A DNA stretch of 64,000 bases, from positions 35,242,001-35,306,000 of the forward strand of contig CM074864.1 of NCBI GenBank assembly GCA_037501455.1. Direction: 5' to 3'. The notes under the pieces were generated by a model. The model was not told the DNA's origin, did no database searches, and saw nothing but the letters and a program-made list of their open reading frames with translations. Positions 33,585 to 46,454 of the stretch are shown here, piece after piece. The DNA is from Lantana camara. Lineage: Eukaryota; Streptophyta; Magnoliopsida; Lamiales; Verbenaceae. Numbering within the stretch: the stretch's first letter is position 1; every line of letters begins with the position of its first letter. A program made the position numbers and the translations under genes.

Positions 33585-36500
33585 TTCATGCATTATTTGA
33601 TCCGGGTGCTACCCATTCTTTCATATCTAGCGATCAATGTGATTCTTTGTGCCTACCTGTTTTATGTGCCAATTCTTGTTATTTTGTGAGTTCTCCTCTT
33701 GGAGCAAAATGTGCAGACGGATCAAGTGGTTCGGGGTTGTTCGATTTTGATAGAAGGGAAAGATTATCTGGCAGATTTCATCGTGATGCCTATGAAGAGA
33801 TATGGGGTAATCTTTGGTATGGATTGGTTATACCGGCATCGGGCCGAGGTTGATTGCTTTAAGAAGAAGATTAAGTTGGGGGAAGAGGTGACTGGAGAAG
33901 TCGGATCGAAGAATGTACCGCTTTTATCTTTTATGGAAGCTCGTAAGCTAATAAGAGAAGGGGCTATGGGATTGTTGCTTATCTTCTCAATAAGCCAAAG
34001 GATCAAATTAAATTTGAGGAGACAGCCGTGGTTAAGGATTTTCCCGATGTGTTTCCGGAGAATTTGGGTTCGTTACCACCGGATCGTGAGATTGAGTTCG
34101 TTATAGACTTATATCCGGGATCAAAACCGTACTCCAAGACTCCATATAGAATGGCTCCGACGGAGTTGAAGGAATTGAAAATTCAGCTTGAAGAATTACT
34201 TAAGATTGGATATATTCGGCCGAGTTCATCTCTGTGGGGTGCTCCGGTTCTCTTTGTTTAAGAAGAAAGATGGAACGCTGAGGATGTGTATAGATTACCG
34301 GGAGCTTAATCGGAGGACTAGCAAGAATAAATATCTGTTGCCCCACATCGAGGACTTGTTTGATATGTTGCAAGGCTCAAGGGTTTATTCGAATTGGATC
34401 TCAGGCAAGGCTACTCTCAGTTGAAAATCCGGGAAGAGGACATACCTACGACAGGATTCAATACCCGGTATGGACACTACGAGTTCATAGTAATGCCTTT
34501 CGGGTTGATTAATGCCCCTCCAGCATTCATGGATATGATGCATCGGACTTTTCGGCCTTATTTGGATAAATTCGTAGTAATCTTCATCGATGACATTCTG
34601 GTTTATTCGAGGAATTCGGAAGATCATTCCAGGCATCTCAGATTGGTCTTGGACACATTGAGAGAACACCGGTTGTATGCGAAGTTTAGTAAGTGTAAGT
34701 TCTGGATCGACCGGGTCTCTTTTCTAGGTCATATTGTCTCGAGTAAGGGCTTGGAAGTTGATCCTTCCAAGATAGAGACGGTTATTCAGTGGCAGAGTCC
34801 GAAGAATGCTTCCAAAGTCAGAAGTTTCTTGGGTTTGGCTTGGTATTACCGAAGATTTGTCAAGGATTTCTCTAAGATTGCCGCTCCTTTAACTCGGTTG
34901 ACAAAGAAGGAAGTCAAGTTTGAATGGGACGAGGCATGTGAGGCAAATTTTCATCTCTTGAAGGAGAAGTTGACCACTGCACCGGTATTAGCACTTCCTG
35001 AAGGCACTGAAGGATACATGGTTTATACGGACGCCTCGAAGGAAGGATTGGGGTGTGTTTTGATGCAGAATGGTAGGGTGATAGCCTATGCCTCGAGGAA
35101 ATTGAAGGACCATGAGCAGAATTATCCCACTCACGATCTCGAGCTAGCTGCAGTGATCTTTGCTTTGGGAAAGTGGAGGCACTACTTATATGGAATTCCT
35201 TTCGAGATCTTTTCGGACCACAAGAGTCTTCAATATTTGTTTTCTCAGAAGGAGCTAAACAAGAGACAAAGGCGTTGGATGGAGACTTTAGCGGATTATG
35301 AGTGTATAATCAAATACCATCCCGGGAAAGCTAATGTGGTCGCTGATGCACATAGCAGGAAGGCAAGTGTGTCTAATATGAAAGTGGAAGTTGGAGAGGA
35401 ATCTGTGTCTTTCAAGCTAAGAGCAAGTATTCGGAATATTATAGTACAACCAGATCTTCAACAGAGGTTATTTGAGGCTCAGAGAAACGATTCCGAGGTT
35501 CAGAAGTTAGCTGAAAAAGCTAGAGTGGATTCCGAATGCCCGTTTGGAATTGATGATACCAGACTCTTAAGGTTTAAGAACAGGATTGTGGTTCCGAATG
35601 AATTGAAGAGGATTATCTTGGAATAAGCTCACCGTTCAGGTTATTCAATACATCCCGGAGGTAATAAGATGTACAAGGATTTGAAGCAGTTCTATTGGTG
35701 GAATGGGCTTAAAAGGGATGTAATAAATTTTGTGAGACATTGTTTGACTTGCCAAACCGTGAAAGCTGAGCATCAGAAGCCATCGGGGCTACTTCAACCG
35801 TTACCTATTCCGGAATGGAAATGGCAACAAGTGGCAATGGATTTTGTTTCGGGTCTTCCTAGAGTGAGAGGTGGTTTTGATGGGATATGGGTGATCGTAG
35901 ATCGGTTAACAAAATCGGCACATTTTCTGGCTATTCGGATGTCGGATAAGGTGACAAAGTTAGCTAAGAAGTATGTTGAGGAAATTGTTCGACTTCATGG
36001 TGTGTCGGTCAGTATTATTTCAGATCGGGATTCAAGGTTTACTTCTAGGTTTTGGCAAGAATTACAAAGGAATCTGGGAACAAGGCTTCAATTCAGCACA
36101 TCGTTCCATCCCCAGACAGACGGTCAGTCGGAGAGGTTAATCAAATATTTGGAGGATATGCTGAGAGCATGTGCATTGGATTTCTCAAGTTCGTGGAATG
36201 AACAGTTGCCCTTGATCGAATTCGCTTGTAATAACAGTTTTCAAGCTTCAATAGGGATGGCGCCTTATGAAGCTCTCGACGGACGAAAGTGTAGATCTCC
36301 CCTATTCTTCGACCTTGAGGAATGGAATTGAACAAAAGAAGAGGGAGTGAAATGAGGGGAGCGGAAAGAGAGCCTTCTAAGGCCGTACAAGCGGCGATTG
36401 ATAAGGTTCAGATAATTCAGCAAAGAATGAAAGCAGCTCAAGATAGACATAAGAGTTATGCGGATCGGCGAAGAAAGGATCTTAAGTTTGAGGTTGGCGA

Positions 36501-36921
36501 TAGGGTATTTCTGAAAGCTTCGCCGTGAAAAGGATTTTCGAGGATTGGAAAAGGAGGTAAATTGAATCCTCGTTATCTGGGTCCGTATGAGATTCTTGAG
36601 AAAATTGGAGACATGGCTTATCGCTTGAATCTACCTCCGAGTTTGACTTGAATCCACAATGTATTTCATGTCTCACAACTTCGCAAATATTATCCGGAAG
36701 AAGCCGAGATCCTACCCGAGGAAGAGGTAGAAATTGAACCTAATCTCACCTTCGTTCAGAAACCGGTTAAGATTTTGGATCGGAAATTTCAAGAATTAAG
36801 AAACCGACGAATCCCACTGGTTAAGGTATTATGGAGCAGTGATAAGACGGAAGAGGCCACGTGGGAAACGGAGGATAAGATGAGGAGGTTTCATCCTGAG
36901 CTGTTTCCAAGCAATCAATGA
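33585..36921 (+). pseudogene. Pol of element D, copy 1 (broken): PR-RT-RNaseH-INT-chromodomain-like
   Basis: The gypsy polyprotein is recognisable throughout. The protease is at 33585-33960 with FDPGATHSF in the usual DSG/DTG position and GMDWL. RT starts near 34080, with IDYRELNR and FIDDILVYS at about 34583. RNase H follows at about 35010 ([10 protein letters not shown]) with [10 protein letters not shown]. The integrase finger (HPGGNK, CLTCQ) is near 35650-35750 and the core has [17 protein letters not shown] and the QSER glutamate. A chromodomain-like end (ATWETEDKMRRFHPELF) is near 36855-36905. Breaks: frameshifts near 33970, 34258 and 34392; stops at 35624, 36329, 36353, 36526 and ~36648. 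The natural end is TGA at 36919. Confidence 0.9.
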
Positions 36922-36939
36922 ATCCGAGGACGGACTTTT

Positions 36940-36954
36940 TTAAGGGGGAGAGGT
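36940..36954 (+). other. Polypurine tract before LTR D2
   Basis: TTAAGGGGGAGAGGT lies immediately upstream of TGTGACGCCCC. Confidence 0.85.
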
Positions 36955-37928
36955 TGTGACGCCCCGATAATTCGGCCGTACAGGTATGACGTAAGTGTTT
37001 ACCAAATTGCGCGAAATAATTATTTATACGTGATTTACATATTTAATTTTATTGTTCAATTATATAAATATGTATATATGTTGTTTATGTTAACGATTAT
37101 ATCCTAAATTATTTAATATTAAGTATTTTTGTGGATTCATATCAATGGATATTTATTGAATAAATCGAACGTCATTGCAACATGAATTAACTTCCCGAAC
37201 TTGATTTAATTTCCTCTATGGCCTTACTTGCTCATTTTATAATTTTTGGTACTTAATTGCATTGGACTTAATTGCTCATTTGTTATGGAATTGTGGCTAA
37301 TTGCATGACTTAATAAATGGAAGGACTTAATAGCAAATTGGCCATTTCTTTCTCCTTCATAGCAGCTATCACGTACCAATTACTTCTCATTTTCATACAA
37401 ACATCACATACATTTGCTCTTGCTTCCCTTGCCAACAGAGCCAAACCCTTGCCAAAGTGTGGGGAGGTTTCATCTTTCAAGCATCATTTTTGTGGGATTT
37501 GTGATCATTCAAACATCATCAACATCATCTCTTCATCTTCACTTCCATTTCTTGCAGTTGAGGAAAATTTTGGAGCATGGATGATTTTCTTGAATTTATG
37601 GGATGAATAGGGCTTTGCATTGAATTGGTTAATGTGTGTATTTGTTATTGGAAATATGTTTAGGAACTTTAAGATTAAGATTTATGCATGTCCCTTGTTG
37701 ATTTTGGACTTGGAGCATGATTGATGATATGGGTTTCATTTGATGAATTCTTGATGATCTAATGTGGAAATATGTATTTTTATGAATTGTTATTGATCTA
37801 TTTGTATGCTAGTAAGTGTATATCATGATTTTGGGGCATTTAAATGTGAGTTTGATCCATTTTGAGTGTTTGAGTTTTGGTATGTTCTTGTCCTGCTGTT
37901 ATACTCTATTTTTTTCTGCTGCGTACTG

Positions 37929-38132
37929 TTGACACGTGCGTGTCGACTTTGCCTTGTTCAGCGTGACACGGGGGTGCATGTTGGTCTGGTTTTACTGTAC
38001 CGAGACACGGGGGTGTCACGGTTTGCCTTGTAATGGTGACACGGGCGTGTCACCTTCTGATTTTCTACTCCGCTGTACTGAGACACGGGGGTGTCAAGGG
38101 TTGCTTTGTAATGGTGACACGGGCGTGTCACC
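37929..38132. repeat. Six palindromic GC-rich units in LTR D2
   Basis: Same array as in D1, with more units in the consensus form TGACACGGGCGTGTCAC (for example 38037-38053 and 38115-38131). Confidence 0.85.
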
Positions 38133-38180
38133 TTCTGTTTTCATGCATATTGTGGTTGCATGCTACTGTACATGCCTGTG

Positions 38181-38251
<71 letters not shown>
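38181..38251. repeat. (TA)n/(TG)n microsatellite in LTR D2
   Basis: About 28 TA units then TG units, the longest of the three D alleles. Confidence 0.95.
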
Positions 38252-38252
<1 letters not shown>

Positions 38253-38544
38253 TGGTTATATATATTAATTGTTATTTGACTTAATTAAATGTATTTAATT
38301 GTTATTCCCTAATTTTAATTGCGATTGAATATGTGTTATGCTCCTATTTGAATTCTTGAATTAATTTGATTGAAAATGTGGGATTATGAATTCGAATGAC
38401 TTGATTATATGATTTAATTCCTTAATAGTGCACATGAACATTTTCATAACATGATCTTATCTTTTACATATTCATATCACGATCATTGCATTGTCGAGCG
38501 TCTTATTTGGTCATATTGAGTCTCACCTCACCTTTCTTGCACAG

Positions 38545-38609
38545 ATTTTGATCCTGTTGAAGACGAGGCCGCTCAGCGAGGCTTTCGTGTCTTCTTTTGT
38601 CGGTTTCAG
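38545..38609 (+). other. Predicted 65-nt mini-exon in LTR D2
   Basis: It has the same bounding CTTGCACAG and TTTCAG/GTGGGT signals and the same length as in D1. Confidence 0.45.
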
Positions 38610-39184
38610 GTGGGTTTCTCTTTTATTTAGATAAAACGACCCGATATATCTCCCTATGTGAAAGGTTTTAAGCCAAAGCAATATGATTATAAATATATAT
38701 TGAGTCTTTTCTCGAGTAAATGATTGAGAACGTATAACCCTTCTTTTATGAATCCTACCCTATGTTTTGGCGAGATATGATTGATATGATTGTTATGAAT
38801 TCACGAGCCCTGGAACTTAATACATGTGGCTATCCGGGGAGGCAAGGGCCGACGGTGATCCCATGTGTTAGTTCCAACCAATTACGGTGATACCGGACCC
38901 CGCTAGGAGATTAGCGGGGAATGGGAGCTGAGTGCCTTTGGGGGATTCATGTACCCCCTCTGGCCTATGTATGGACCGGTGGTCGGGTCCTGCAAACCCA
39001 TTCACCACTTGGAGAAAAAAGGTGTATATGTATGATTATGAATCGTATGATTGTGCACAAATATGATATATATAATAACCAATGAAACTATGAATATGAA
39101 CACACAAGGTGTTGGTTGGAGATTATGCACGCTCACTCACCGAGCTTGAAACCCTATGATTAATTATGAATGAATATGATCGTT

Positions 39185-39189
39185 ATAAA
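39185..39189. repeat. Target site duplication of the copia solo LTR, left copy
   Basis: ATAAA, repeated at 47128-47132. LTRs D1 and D3 have the empty site CGTTATAAACCCG. Confidence 0.92.
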
Positions 39190-39613
39190 TGTTGGAAAAC
39201 ACGAATCAGAAAGCAACGGAATTTAAAAAAATTTCCCAACAAAAGGACCGTGAACTCGCAATCGTGTAACCAAATTCGTAAAGATAGAAAACTTACTTTT
39301 CTTTTATTCTTTCTTGAAGCGTTTCAAGCCACCCAAGAACGCTCTTCACGCGGCTTGATCCCCTCTCCTTGGTAAAGCTCGAATCTTCAAACTTCTAACT
39401 TGAAGTCTCTAGAGAAAGTCCACCAACTTGATCACAATCTAACTAGTAAGGATGCTAGTTCTCTAGTTAGTGTTTAGGCTTAACCTAGGGTTTAATTTAA
39501 TCTTGGAGAAAGGAAGGTGTTCAACACATGAACCAAGAATTGTCAATTAGCTCTAAAGGGGAGCTCGAGCTCCCCTATATATAGGAGGGAGTGCCGATCC
39601 AAATCCTTGTTGG
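39190..39613 (-). repeat. Copia solo LTR, part 1 (minus strand 3' end)
   Basis: This is the reverse complement of the last ~425 bp of the copia LTR at 23534-25469, beginning with the TGTTGGAAAACACG terminus. It contains the TATA-region remnant CCCCTATATATAGG. It stops at 39613 where element C begins. The matching other part is 46455-47127. Confidence 0.9.
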
Positions 39614-40274
39614 ACAAATGCCTACTCATCTACTTTTTGATATTCAAAATTATAACCAAAACGATCCTTAAATTATTTTATGAATTTTCATGCATTTACT
39701 AAAAACTCGATTTCACCATAGCATATTTTATAAATATTTTCCTGTCCAAAAATCATCATTTTATTTTGAACAAATTAGCTTTTATTCAATAGTGGAAATT
39801 ATACTTGAAACGATCCTTGAATTTTCCTCTACATTATAATGATTTTTCCCATCTTTAAACTCTATCATAGCTTCGTTTATATAATTTTCCTATGATTTTC
39901 ATCATCTTTCATATTCATAATTTATAAACGAAAATCTAAATATTTCACATTTATAATCAAAACAAAGCTCATTTTTCACTCATTCTTTCATTAATTCACT
40001 ACTTCAATCTTTTACCTCTCGACTCTTGAATAAATTTTATATTATTTTACATTTATTTTTAATCAAAATGACATCATCCATGACCACATGGTCTTCTAGA
40101 AGGATTAAACAAATGAATGTAATTTCTCCACATTACTTAGTTAATTACCTAGCATTTGTTTAACATGTAATTTAACCACATCTCCAAATTTATTACCAAG
40201 CATTTGTTGAAATCATAAGCAACCACATCTCCCATAAACTTTCATTTATTGCTTAAAGACCCCTCATGACTACC

Positions 40275-40282
40275 TATAAATA
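40275..40282 (+). promoter_or_regulatory. TATA box in LTR C1
   Basis: ACCTATAAATACCCCCC, followed by a leader of plant 5'UTR type (CACAAATCAACACACAAAATCACTC). It is repeated at 44200-44207 in C2. Confidence 0.75.
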
Positions 40283-40372
40283 CCCCCCTCAAGCCTCATT
40301 TATACCTCACAAATCAACACACAAAATCACTCTCTTCCCCCTCATTCTCACGCCACTCTCTCCCTTCTCTCT

Positions 40373-40383
40373 CTAAGGTATGT
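40373..40383 (+). other. Predicted exon-1 splice donor in LTR C1
   Basis: CTCTAAG/GTATGT about 95 bp after the TATA box. GT is at 40378-40379 and is repeated at 44303-44304 in C2. A T-rich stretch follows, as in plant introns. Confidence 0.5.
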
Positions 40384-41314
40384 TTTCTTTTATTATTTCA
40401 TGCTTTATATAATGTTCTTAGTATAATAATAGTAGTAGCATGTCTAGGATTAATTAAATTATACTTTAGGAATTTATTTTATGAAATATATGCTATTTAT
40501 GCTAGTTTAGGAAAAATGTGATAACATATATGCATTTTATTTAATTAAATGCATGAGTTATGATATGATATGATATGAATATGTGTTTAAATAATTATGA
40601 TCTTGTTTGATTAAATTCATGTCAAGAATAATTTATTTAGAATTATTTTTCATAGAGAATTAATATATTTTGCTATATTATGCTTCAAATTCTATGTTAT
40701 AAATATGAATATGATCAAGTGTGTTACATACCTTCTTTGAATATTCAAATAGGCTCAAGAACATGTTCATGTTGTTCTTGATCAATTTTAAGTGCATGTG
40801 TGATAGTGTGTGAGTGTGTGTGTTCGATTTTATGTTATAAAGTGATTAATTCATAAGAAATTGAATAGTAAATGTTTTCAACAGTAACTTTGACTTTTGG
40901 TCAACATTTATCATGATAATTTCGAAAATATTATTAAAATAATTATAAAATTAGGTTTGGAATTTTTAAATAAAGATTTTATCCGAATTTTCCAAAAATC
41001 GGTAAATTGTGAATTATTTTCAAAATATAACCTACATTGTCAAATTAAATTCTAAATTCCATTGCTAATGTTATAATTAAGATTATAATGTGATTAATAA
41101 ATATTTAAGTGGTTTAAGAATTCATGAAACCTGATTAATTACTTAATTTCCCTTAAACGGTTAAGATTAGAATTTATCGGGAATTCTCTAACATGATATA
41201 GTTTATGTGTTTACTTGATGTAATCCTTTTATGCATGAACATTATGTGTTTTATGTGCTTATTTGATTAATATAAGGAACCTAGTTCTAAGTCTATAGTA
41301 GTTAATACTTTCAG

Positions 41315-41356
41315 GCGCACTGGAATCCACATTACAATGTCTGACTACCGGTATAG
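41315..41356 (+). other. Predicted mini-exon in LTR C1
   Basis: AATACTTTCAG precedes it. By homology with C' (GAGCACTGGAATCC, ending AATAG/GTGAGG) the exon would end GGTATAG before GCGAGG, a GC donor; an earlier CCG/GTATAG at 41351 is an alternative. The final acceptor ATGATTTCAG ends at 42165. Confidence 0.35.
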
Positions 41357-42536
41357 GCGAGGGTTAAAATGTTTTCAACTGGAATCATGCTATACATATG
41401 TATCTATATAAAATCTATTTTCAAGCCTACCTATCATTTTGATTTACTACCCTATATACATATTATTGTACTATAATGTCCCTCTTAAGGGAAAAAATAC
41501 TTTCTTGCCGGAATCAACGTTTTTCTAGAACATTATATATTTCAAGTCCATTTTATCAAAACATTGATTCCGGGTTATGCAAGCAAAATATTATTCTCGA
41601 TTCCTGTTATGGGCCCCGGCTGTAACCGTCGCGAGCAATTACCCGGAAGGTATCGGGCCGAGGGTATTGTTGGTGCTGCGGACTGCCACCACCTCTTGGT
41701 AGTGGTTTAACCGGAGGTTAGTTACTCCACGCCAAGGGATGAGGGAGAGATAGCTGCCTCCCGAATCTAGTTCGTGGTCTCTAGGGTTTGATTCCCTATT
41801 GACATCAAGGAGTAGTGGAGTTAATATTCTTGGTTTTATCGAAGTATCGGAGCCTGATCAGCCCGATACTATTTTACCAACTATTCAAGGAGTTATGGGT
41901 GGAAAGGCCTAGCTTGCGGGCAATAATGTTCTTGTTACAAACGGTTCATATTTCTACAAATATTCCAAACTACCCCTATCCCTGTTTTACAATTATTATG
42001 AACCGTTTCCTATTTGCTATATCCTATTGCTATTATTTTAGATCAAGATCTTCTTGATCATATACATATATATATATATACACATATACATATAAGTTAT
42101 TATACCCCCCTTCACTTAGTCACTTTGACTAACCCTCCCGCCTATTTTAAAATGCATGATTTCAGGAATCAATGAACGACAACTAGAGGTATCTTGAAGC
42201 ACTACAACCGTAGGTTGGATCCGATCCTACGAGTACACTGTCTTGAACCTACTCTCTGTAGAAACAAACCATCTCATACTTTGTCCTTGCATGTCAACCT
42301 GTTGTACTCTTCTGCAAACTTCTTTGATCAATAATGATAATCCTTGCTCATTGTACGTTATCCTCCCCGTTCATTAGTAAAGTTGAATCTCTTTATCTTC
42401 CGCTGCACTGTGTCACATACTCCATTCATATTATCCTGACCGTTCGCCGTAGTATTTCCTGGGTGTTGGGTCTAACCTCCACTCAGGGAGTATTGTGGTG
42501 CGGGGTTGTAGTGCTGGGGAGGCGCTACAATTAAAG

Positions 42537-42548
42537 TGGTATCAGAGC
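42537..42548 (+). other. Primer binding site of element C
   Basis: TGGTATCAGAGC, seven bases after the C1 LTR end; initiator tRNA-Met type. Confidence 0.9.
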
Positions 42549-43300
42549 CCCAGGTTGCGGAAATCTGGGGTTCATCATTCATAGAGTCTCATATGTACTC
42601 TCGTGTCTTTAGTGCTTAAATTGTGATCAATCACTGTTGGAGCGGCCGACCACCATGTGATTTGTTACAATTGTAGTACTAAACCTTTCCTCGATCAAGT
42701 CAAGTATACAGTCTTAATCCACACCAAAATCTCGAGTTCTATCAAATCCTTCAATTATCAAATTCTTGGTAGATTCGGTTACAAGATCTACATCTCCTTC
42801 ATCATACTAGTGTTCCTCACTCATGGAAGCACTTCACTTATACTTTCTAATTCGTTCAAATCTTAAGTTATTAGAATTGCTTCAAGATACCAGTAGGACC
42901 GAAAACTAACTTATTAATTTTCTGTGCCTTTATATGTACTTTATCTCCGCTAAAGATGCTGTCTCTGTTAATTGCTATTACTTGGAAATTTTAATTTTGT
43001 GATCGTCTGCACATCATTCTCAACTACCATGCATTATATTATCTCTATAAGGGTGGTTGCAGCTTAAAATTGTCATCCCCAAAGTTGTTAAATGTATGCA
43101 TTCTAAACACGCCAGTTACTGATCCTGGCGCCATGCATTCATTGCATCACTTATGTGCACATTCAAATTTCTTACTTGAACAATTGCCTTATGTGTTTAA
43201 AAGTAAGTTCTCTTTTGGAAACCTGCTTATCATGGATAGCGGATACAAACATTACTTTAAGTTATTATGAAACATGAGGAGAATCTGAGGACAGATTCTT
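42549..43300 (+). other. Internal region of element C, non-coding
   Basis: About 750 bp with no frame over 70 codons and no retroelement protein motif. The last ~60 bp (GAGGAGAATCTGAGGACAGA) resemble the 3' end of element D internal regions just before the polypurine tract, so it looks like an internal deletion product of a related element. Confidence 0.7.
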
Positions 43301-43316
43301 TTTAAGGGGGAAGGAT
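43301..43316 (+). other. Polypurine tract of element C
   Basis: TTTAAGGGGGAAGGAT, adjacent to the C2 LTR start TGTAACAGCCCG. Confidence 0.85.
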
Positions 43317-46300
43317 TGTAACAGCCCGAAACAGGGGCAAGTTGAAAATTACGAAAATACCCCTACAGCTCAAAAATATTCCTACATTTCCCGAAACACT
43401 TTCACTACCCAATATTTTAACCAAAAGAATCCTCACATTATTTCGAGGATCGTGATACTCTCCGTAAACCATAATTCCCATCCTAGCTCCCGTAGTATCA
43501 AAAACCGGCAAAAACCCTAGCTTATGATTCGATCATCAATAAATGCCTACTCATCTACTTTTTGATATTCAAAATTATAACCAAAACGATCCTTAAATTA
43601 TTTTATGAATTTTCATGCATTTACTAAAAACTCGATTTCACCATAGCATATTTTATAAATATTTTCCTGTCCAAAAATCATCATTTTATTTTGAACAAAT
43701 TAGCTTTTATTCAATAGTGGAAATTATACTTGAAACGATCCTTGAATTTTCCTCTACATTATAATGATTTTTCCCATCTTTAAACTCTATCATAGCTTCG
43801 TTTATATAATTTTCCTATGATTTTCATCATCTTTCATATTCATAATTTATAAACGAAAATCTAAATATTTCACATTTATAATCAAAACAAAGCTCATTTT
43901 TCACTCATTCTTTCATTAATTCACTACTTCAATCTTTTACCTCTCGACTCTTGAATAAATTTTATATTATTTTACATTTATTTTTAATCAAAATGACATC
44001 ATCCATGACCACATGGTCTTCTAGAAGGATTAAACAAATGAATGTAATTTCTCCACATTACTTAGTTAATTACCTAGCATTTGTTTAACATGTAATTTAA
44101 CCACATCTCCAAATTTATTACCAAGCATTTGTTGAAATCATAAGCAACCACATCTCGCATAAACTTTCATTTATTGCTTAAAGACCCCTCATGACTACCT
44201 ATAAATACCCCCCTCAAGCCTCATTTATACCTCACAAATCAACACACAAAATCACTCTCTTCCCCCCCATTCTCACGCCACTCTCTCCCTTCTCTCTCTA
44301 AGGTATGTTTTCTTTTATTATTTCATGCTTTATATAATATTCTTAGTATAATAATAGTAGTAGCATGTCTAGGATTAATTAAATTATACTTTAGGAATTT
44401 ATTTTATGAAATATATGCTATTTATGCTAGTTTAGGAAAAATGTGATAACATATATGCATTTTATTTAATTAAATGCATGAGTTATGATATGATATGATA
44501 TGAATATGTGTTTAAATAATTATGATCTTGTTTGATTAAATTCATGTCAAGAATAATTTATTTAGAATTATTTTTCATAGAGAATTAATATATTTTGCTA
44601 TATTATGCTTCAAATTCTATGTTATAAATATGAATATGATCAAGTGTGTTACATACCTTCTTTGAATATTCAAATAGGCTCAAGAACATGTTCATGTTGT
44701 TCTTGATCAATTTTAAGTGCATGTGTGATAGTGTGTGAGAGTGTGTGTTCGATTTTATGTTATAAAGTGATTAATTCATAAGAAATTGAATAGTAAATGT
44801 TTTCAACAGTAACTTTGACTTTTGGTCAACATTTATCATGATAATTTCGAAAATATTATTAAAATAATTATAAAATTAGTTTTGGAATTTTTAAATAAAG
44901 ATTTTATCCGAATTTTCCAAAAATCGGTAAATTGTGAATTATTTTCAAAATATAACCTACATTGTCAAATTAAATTCTAAATTCCATTGCTAATGTTATA
45001 ATTAAGATTATAATGTGATTAATAAATATTTAAGTGGTTTAAGAATTCATGAAACCTGATTAATTACTTAATTTCCCTTAAACGGTTAAGATTAGAGTTT
45101 ATCGGGAATTCTCTAACATGATATAGTTTATGTGTTTACTTGATGTAATCCTTTTATGCATGAACATTATGTGTTTTATGTGCTTATTTGATTAATATAA
45201 GGAACCTAGTTCTAAGTCTATAGTAGTTAATACTTTCAGGCGCACTGGAATCCACATTACAATATCTGACTACCGGTATAGGCGAGGGTTAAAATGTTTT
45301 CAACTGGAATCATGCTATACATATGTATCTATATAAAATCTATTTTCAAGCCTACCTATCATTTTGATTTACTACCCTATATACATATTATTGTACTACA
45401 ATGTCCCTCTTAAGGGAAAAAATACTTTCTTGCCGGAATCAACGTTTTTCTAGAACATTATATATTTCAAGTCCATTTTATCAAAACATTGATTCCGGGT
45501 TATGCAAGCAAAATATTATTCTCGATTCCTGTTATGGGCCCCGGCTGTAACCGTAGCGAGCAATTACCCGGAAGGTATCGGGCCGAGGGTATTGTTGGTG
45601 CTGCGGACTGCCACCACCTCTTGGTAGTGGTTTAACCGGAGGTTAGTTACTCCACGCCAAGGGACGAGGGAGAGATAGCTGCCTCCCGAATCTAGTTCGT
45701 GGTCTCTAGGGTTTGATTCCCTATTGACATCAAGGAGTAGTGGAGTTAATATTCTTGGTTTTATCGAAGTATCGGAGCCTGATCAGCCCGATACTATTTT
45801 ACCAACTATTCAAGGAGTTATGGGTGGAAAGGCCTAGCTTGCGGGCAATAATGTTCTTGTTACAAACGGTTCATATTTCTACAAATATTCCAAACTACCC
45901 CTATCCCTGTTTTACAATTATTATGAACCGTTTCCTATTTGCTATATCCTATTGCTATTATTTTAGATCAAGATCTTCTTGATCATATACATATATATAT
46001 ATATACACATATACATATAACTTATTATACCCCCCTTCACTTAGTCACTTTGACTAACCCTCCCGCCTATTTTAAAATGCATGATTTCAGGAATCAATGA
46101 ACGACAACTAGAGGTATCTTGAAGCACTACAACCGTAGGTTGGATCCGATCCTACGAGTACACTGTCTTGAACCTACTCTCTGTAGAAACAAACCATCTC
46201 ATACTTTGTCCTTGCATGTCAACCTGTTGTACTCTTCTGCAAACTACTTTGATCAATAATGATAATCCTTGCTCATTGTACGTTATCCTCCCCGTTCATT

Positions 46301-46454
46301 GGTAAAGTTGAATCTCTTTATCTTCCGCTGCACTGTGTCACATACTCCATTCATATTATCCTGACCGTTCGCCGTAGTATTTCCTGGGTGTTGGGTCTAA
46401 CCTCCACTCAGGGAGTATTGTGGTGCGGGGTTGTAGTGCTGGGGAGGCGCTACA
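43317..46454 (+). repeat. LTR C2 (3', full length 3138 bp)
   Basis: TGTAACAGCCCGAAACAGGG to GGCGCTACA. TATA 44200-44207, donor 44303, mini-exon start 45240, acceptor 46090, all at the same offsets as in C1. Confidence 0.92.

Larger units (their letters stand above)
36955..39189 (+). repeat. LTR D2, left part
   Basis: It is homologous to 19375-21586 of D1. The exon-1 donor is mutated (GAGGAAAAT at 37560). Palindromic units lie at 37929-38132 and the mini-exon at 38545-38609. It is cut by a copia solo LTR at 39190 and continues at 47133. Confidence 0.9.
39616..42529 (+). repeat. LTR C1 (5', left-truncated)
   Basis: It matches C2 from 43541 onward and ends GGCGCTACA. It holds a TATA box at 40275-40282, a pyrimidine-rich leader, a donor at 40378, a mini-exon at 41315 and an acceptor at 42165. 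Confidence 0.9.
39616..46454 (+). mobile_element. Element C: non-autonomous gypsy-type element with 787-bp internal region
   Basis: LTR C1 (39616-42529, first ~224 bp missing) and LTR C2 (43317-46454, 3138 bp) flank only 787 bp that carry primer site and polypurine tract but no gag or pol. The overlapping LTR parts are both 2914 bp and differ at about 13 positions by eye, so it is the youngest datable insertion here. It lies within a copia solo LTR. The truncated start and the loss of ~840 bp of the host LTR at the same junction suggest a deletion after insertion. Confidence 0.85.

Noticed and set aside
33585..33630. DPG instead of DSG/DTG in the D protease as a loss of function
   Set aside because: Both copies have FDPG, and I recall the same form in other plant chromoviruses, so it is probably a family trait and not damage.
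34583..36921. Env-like gene between integrase and LTR of element D
   Set aside because: The integrase C-terminal and chromodomain-like tail run directly to the polypurine tract; no extra frame or membrane segment.
41815..42057. 80-codon frame identical at 45740-45982
   Set aside because: Identity only reflects the LTR C pair; it lies in the putative second intron and shows no motif.
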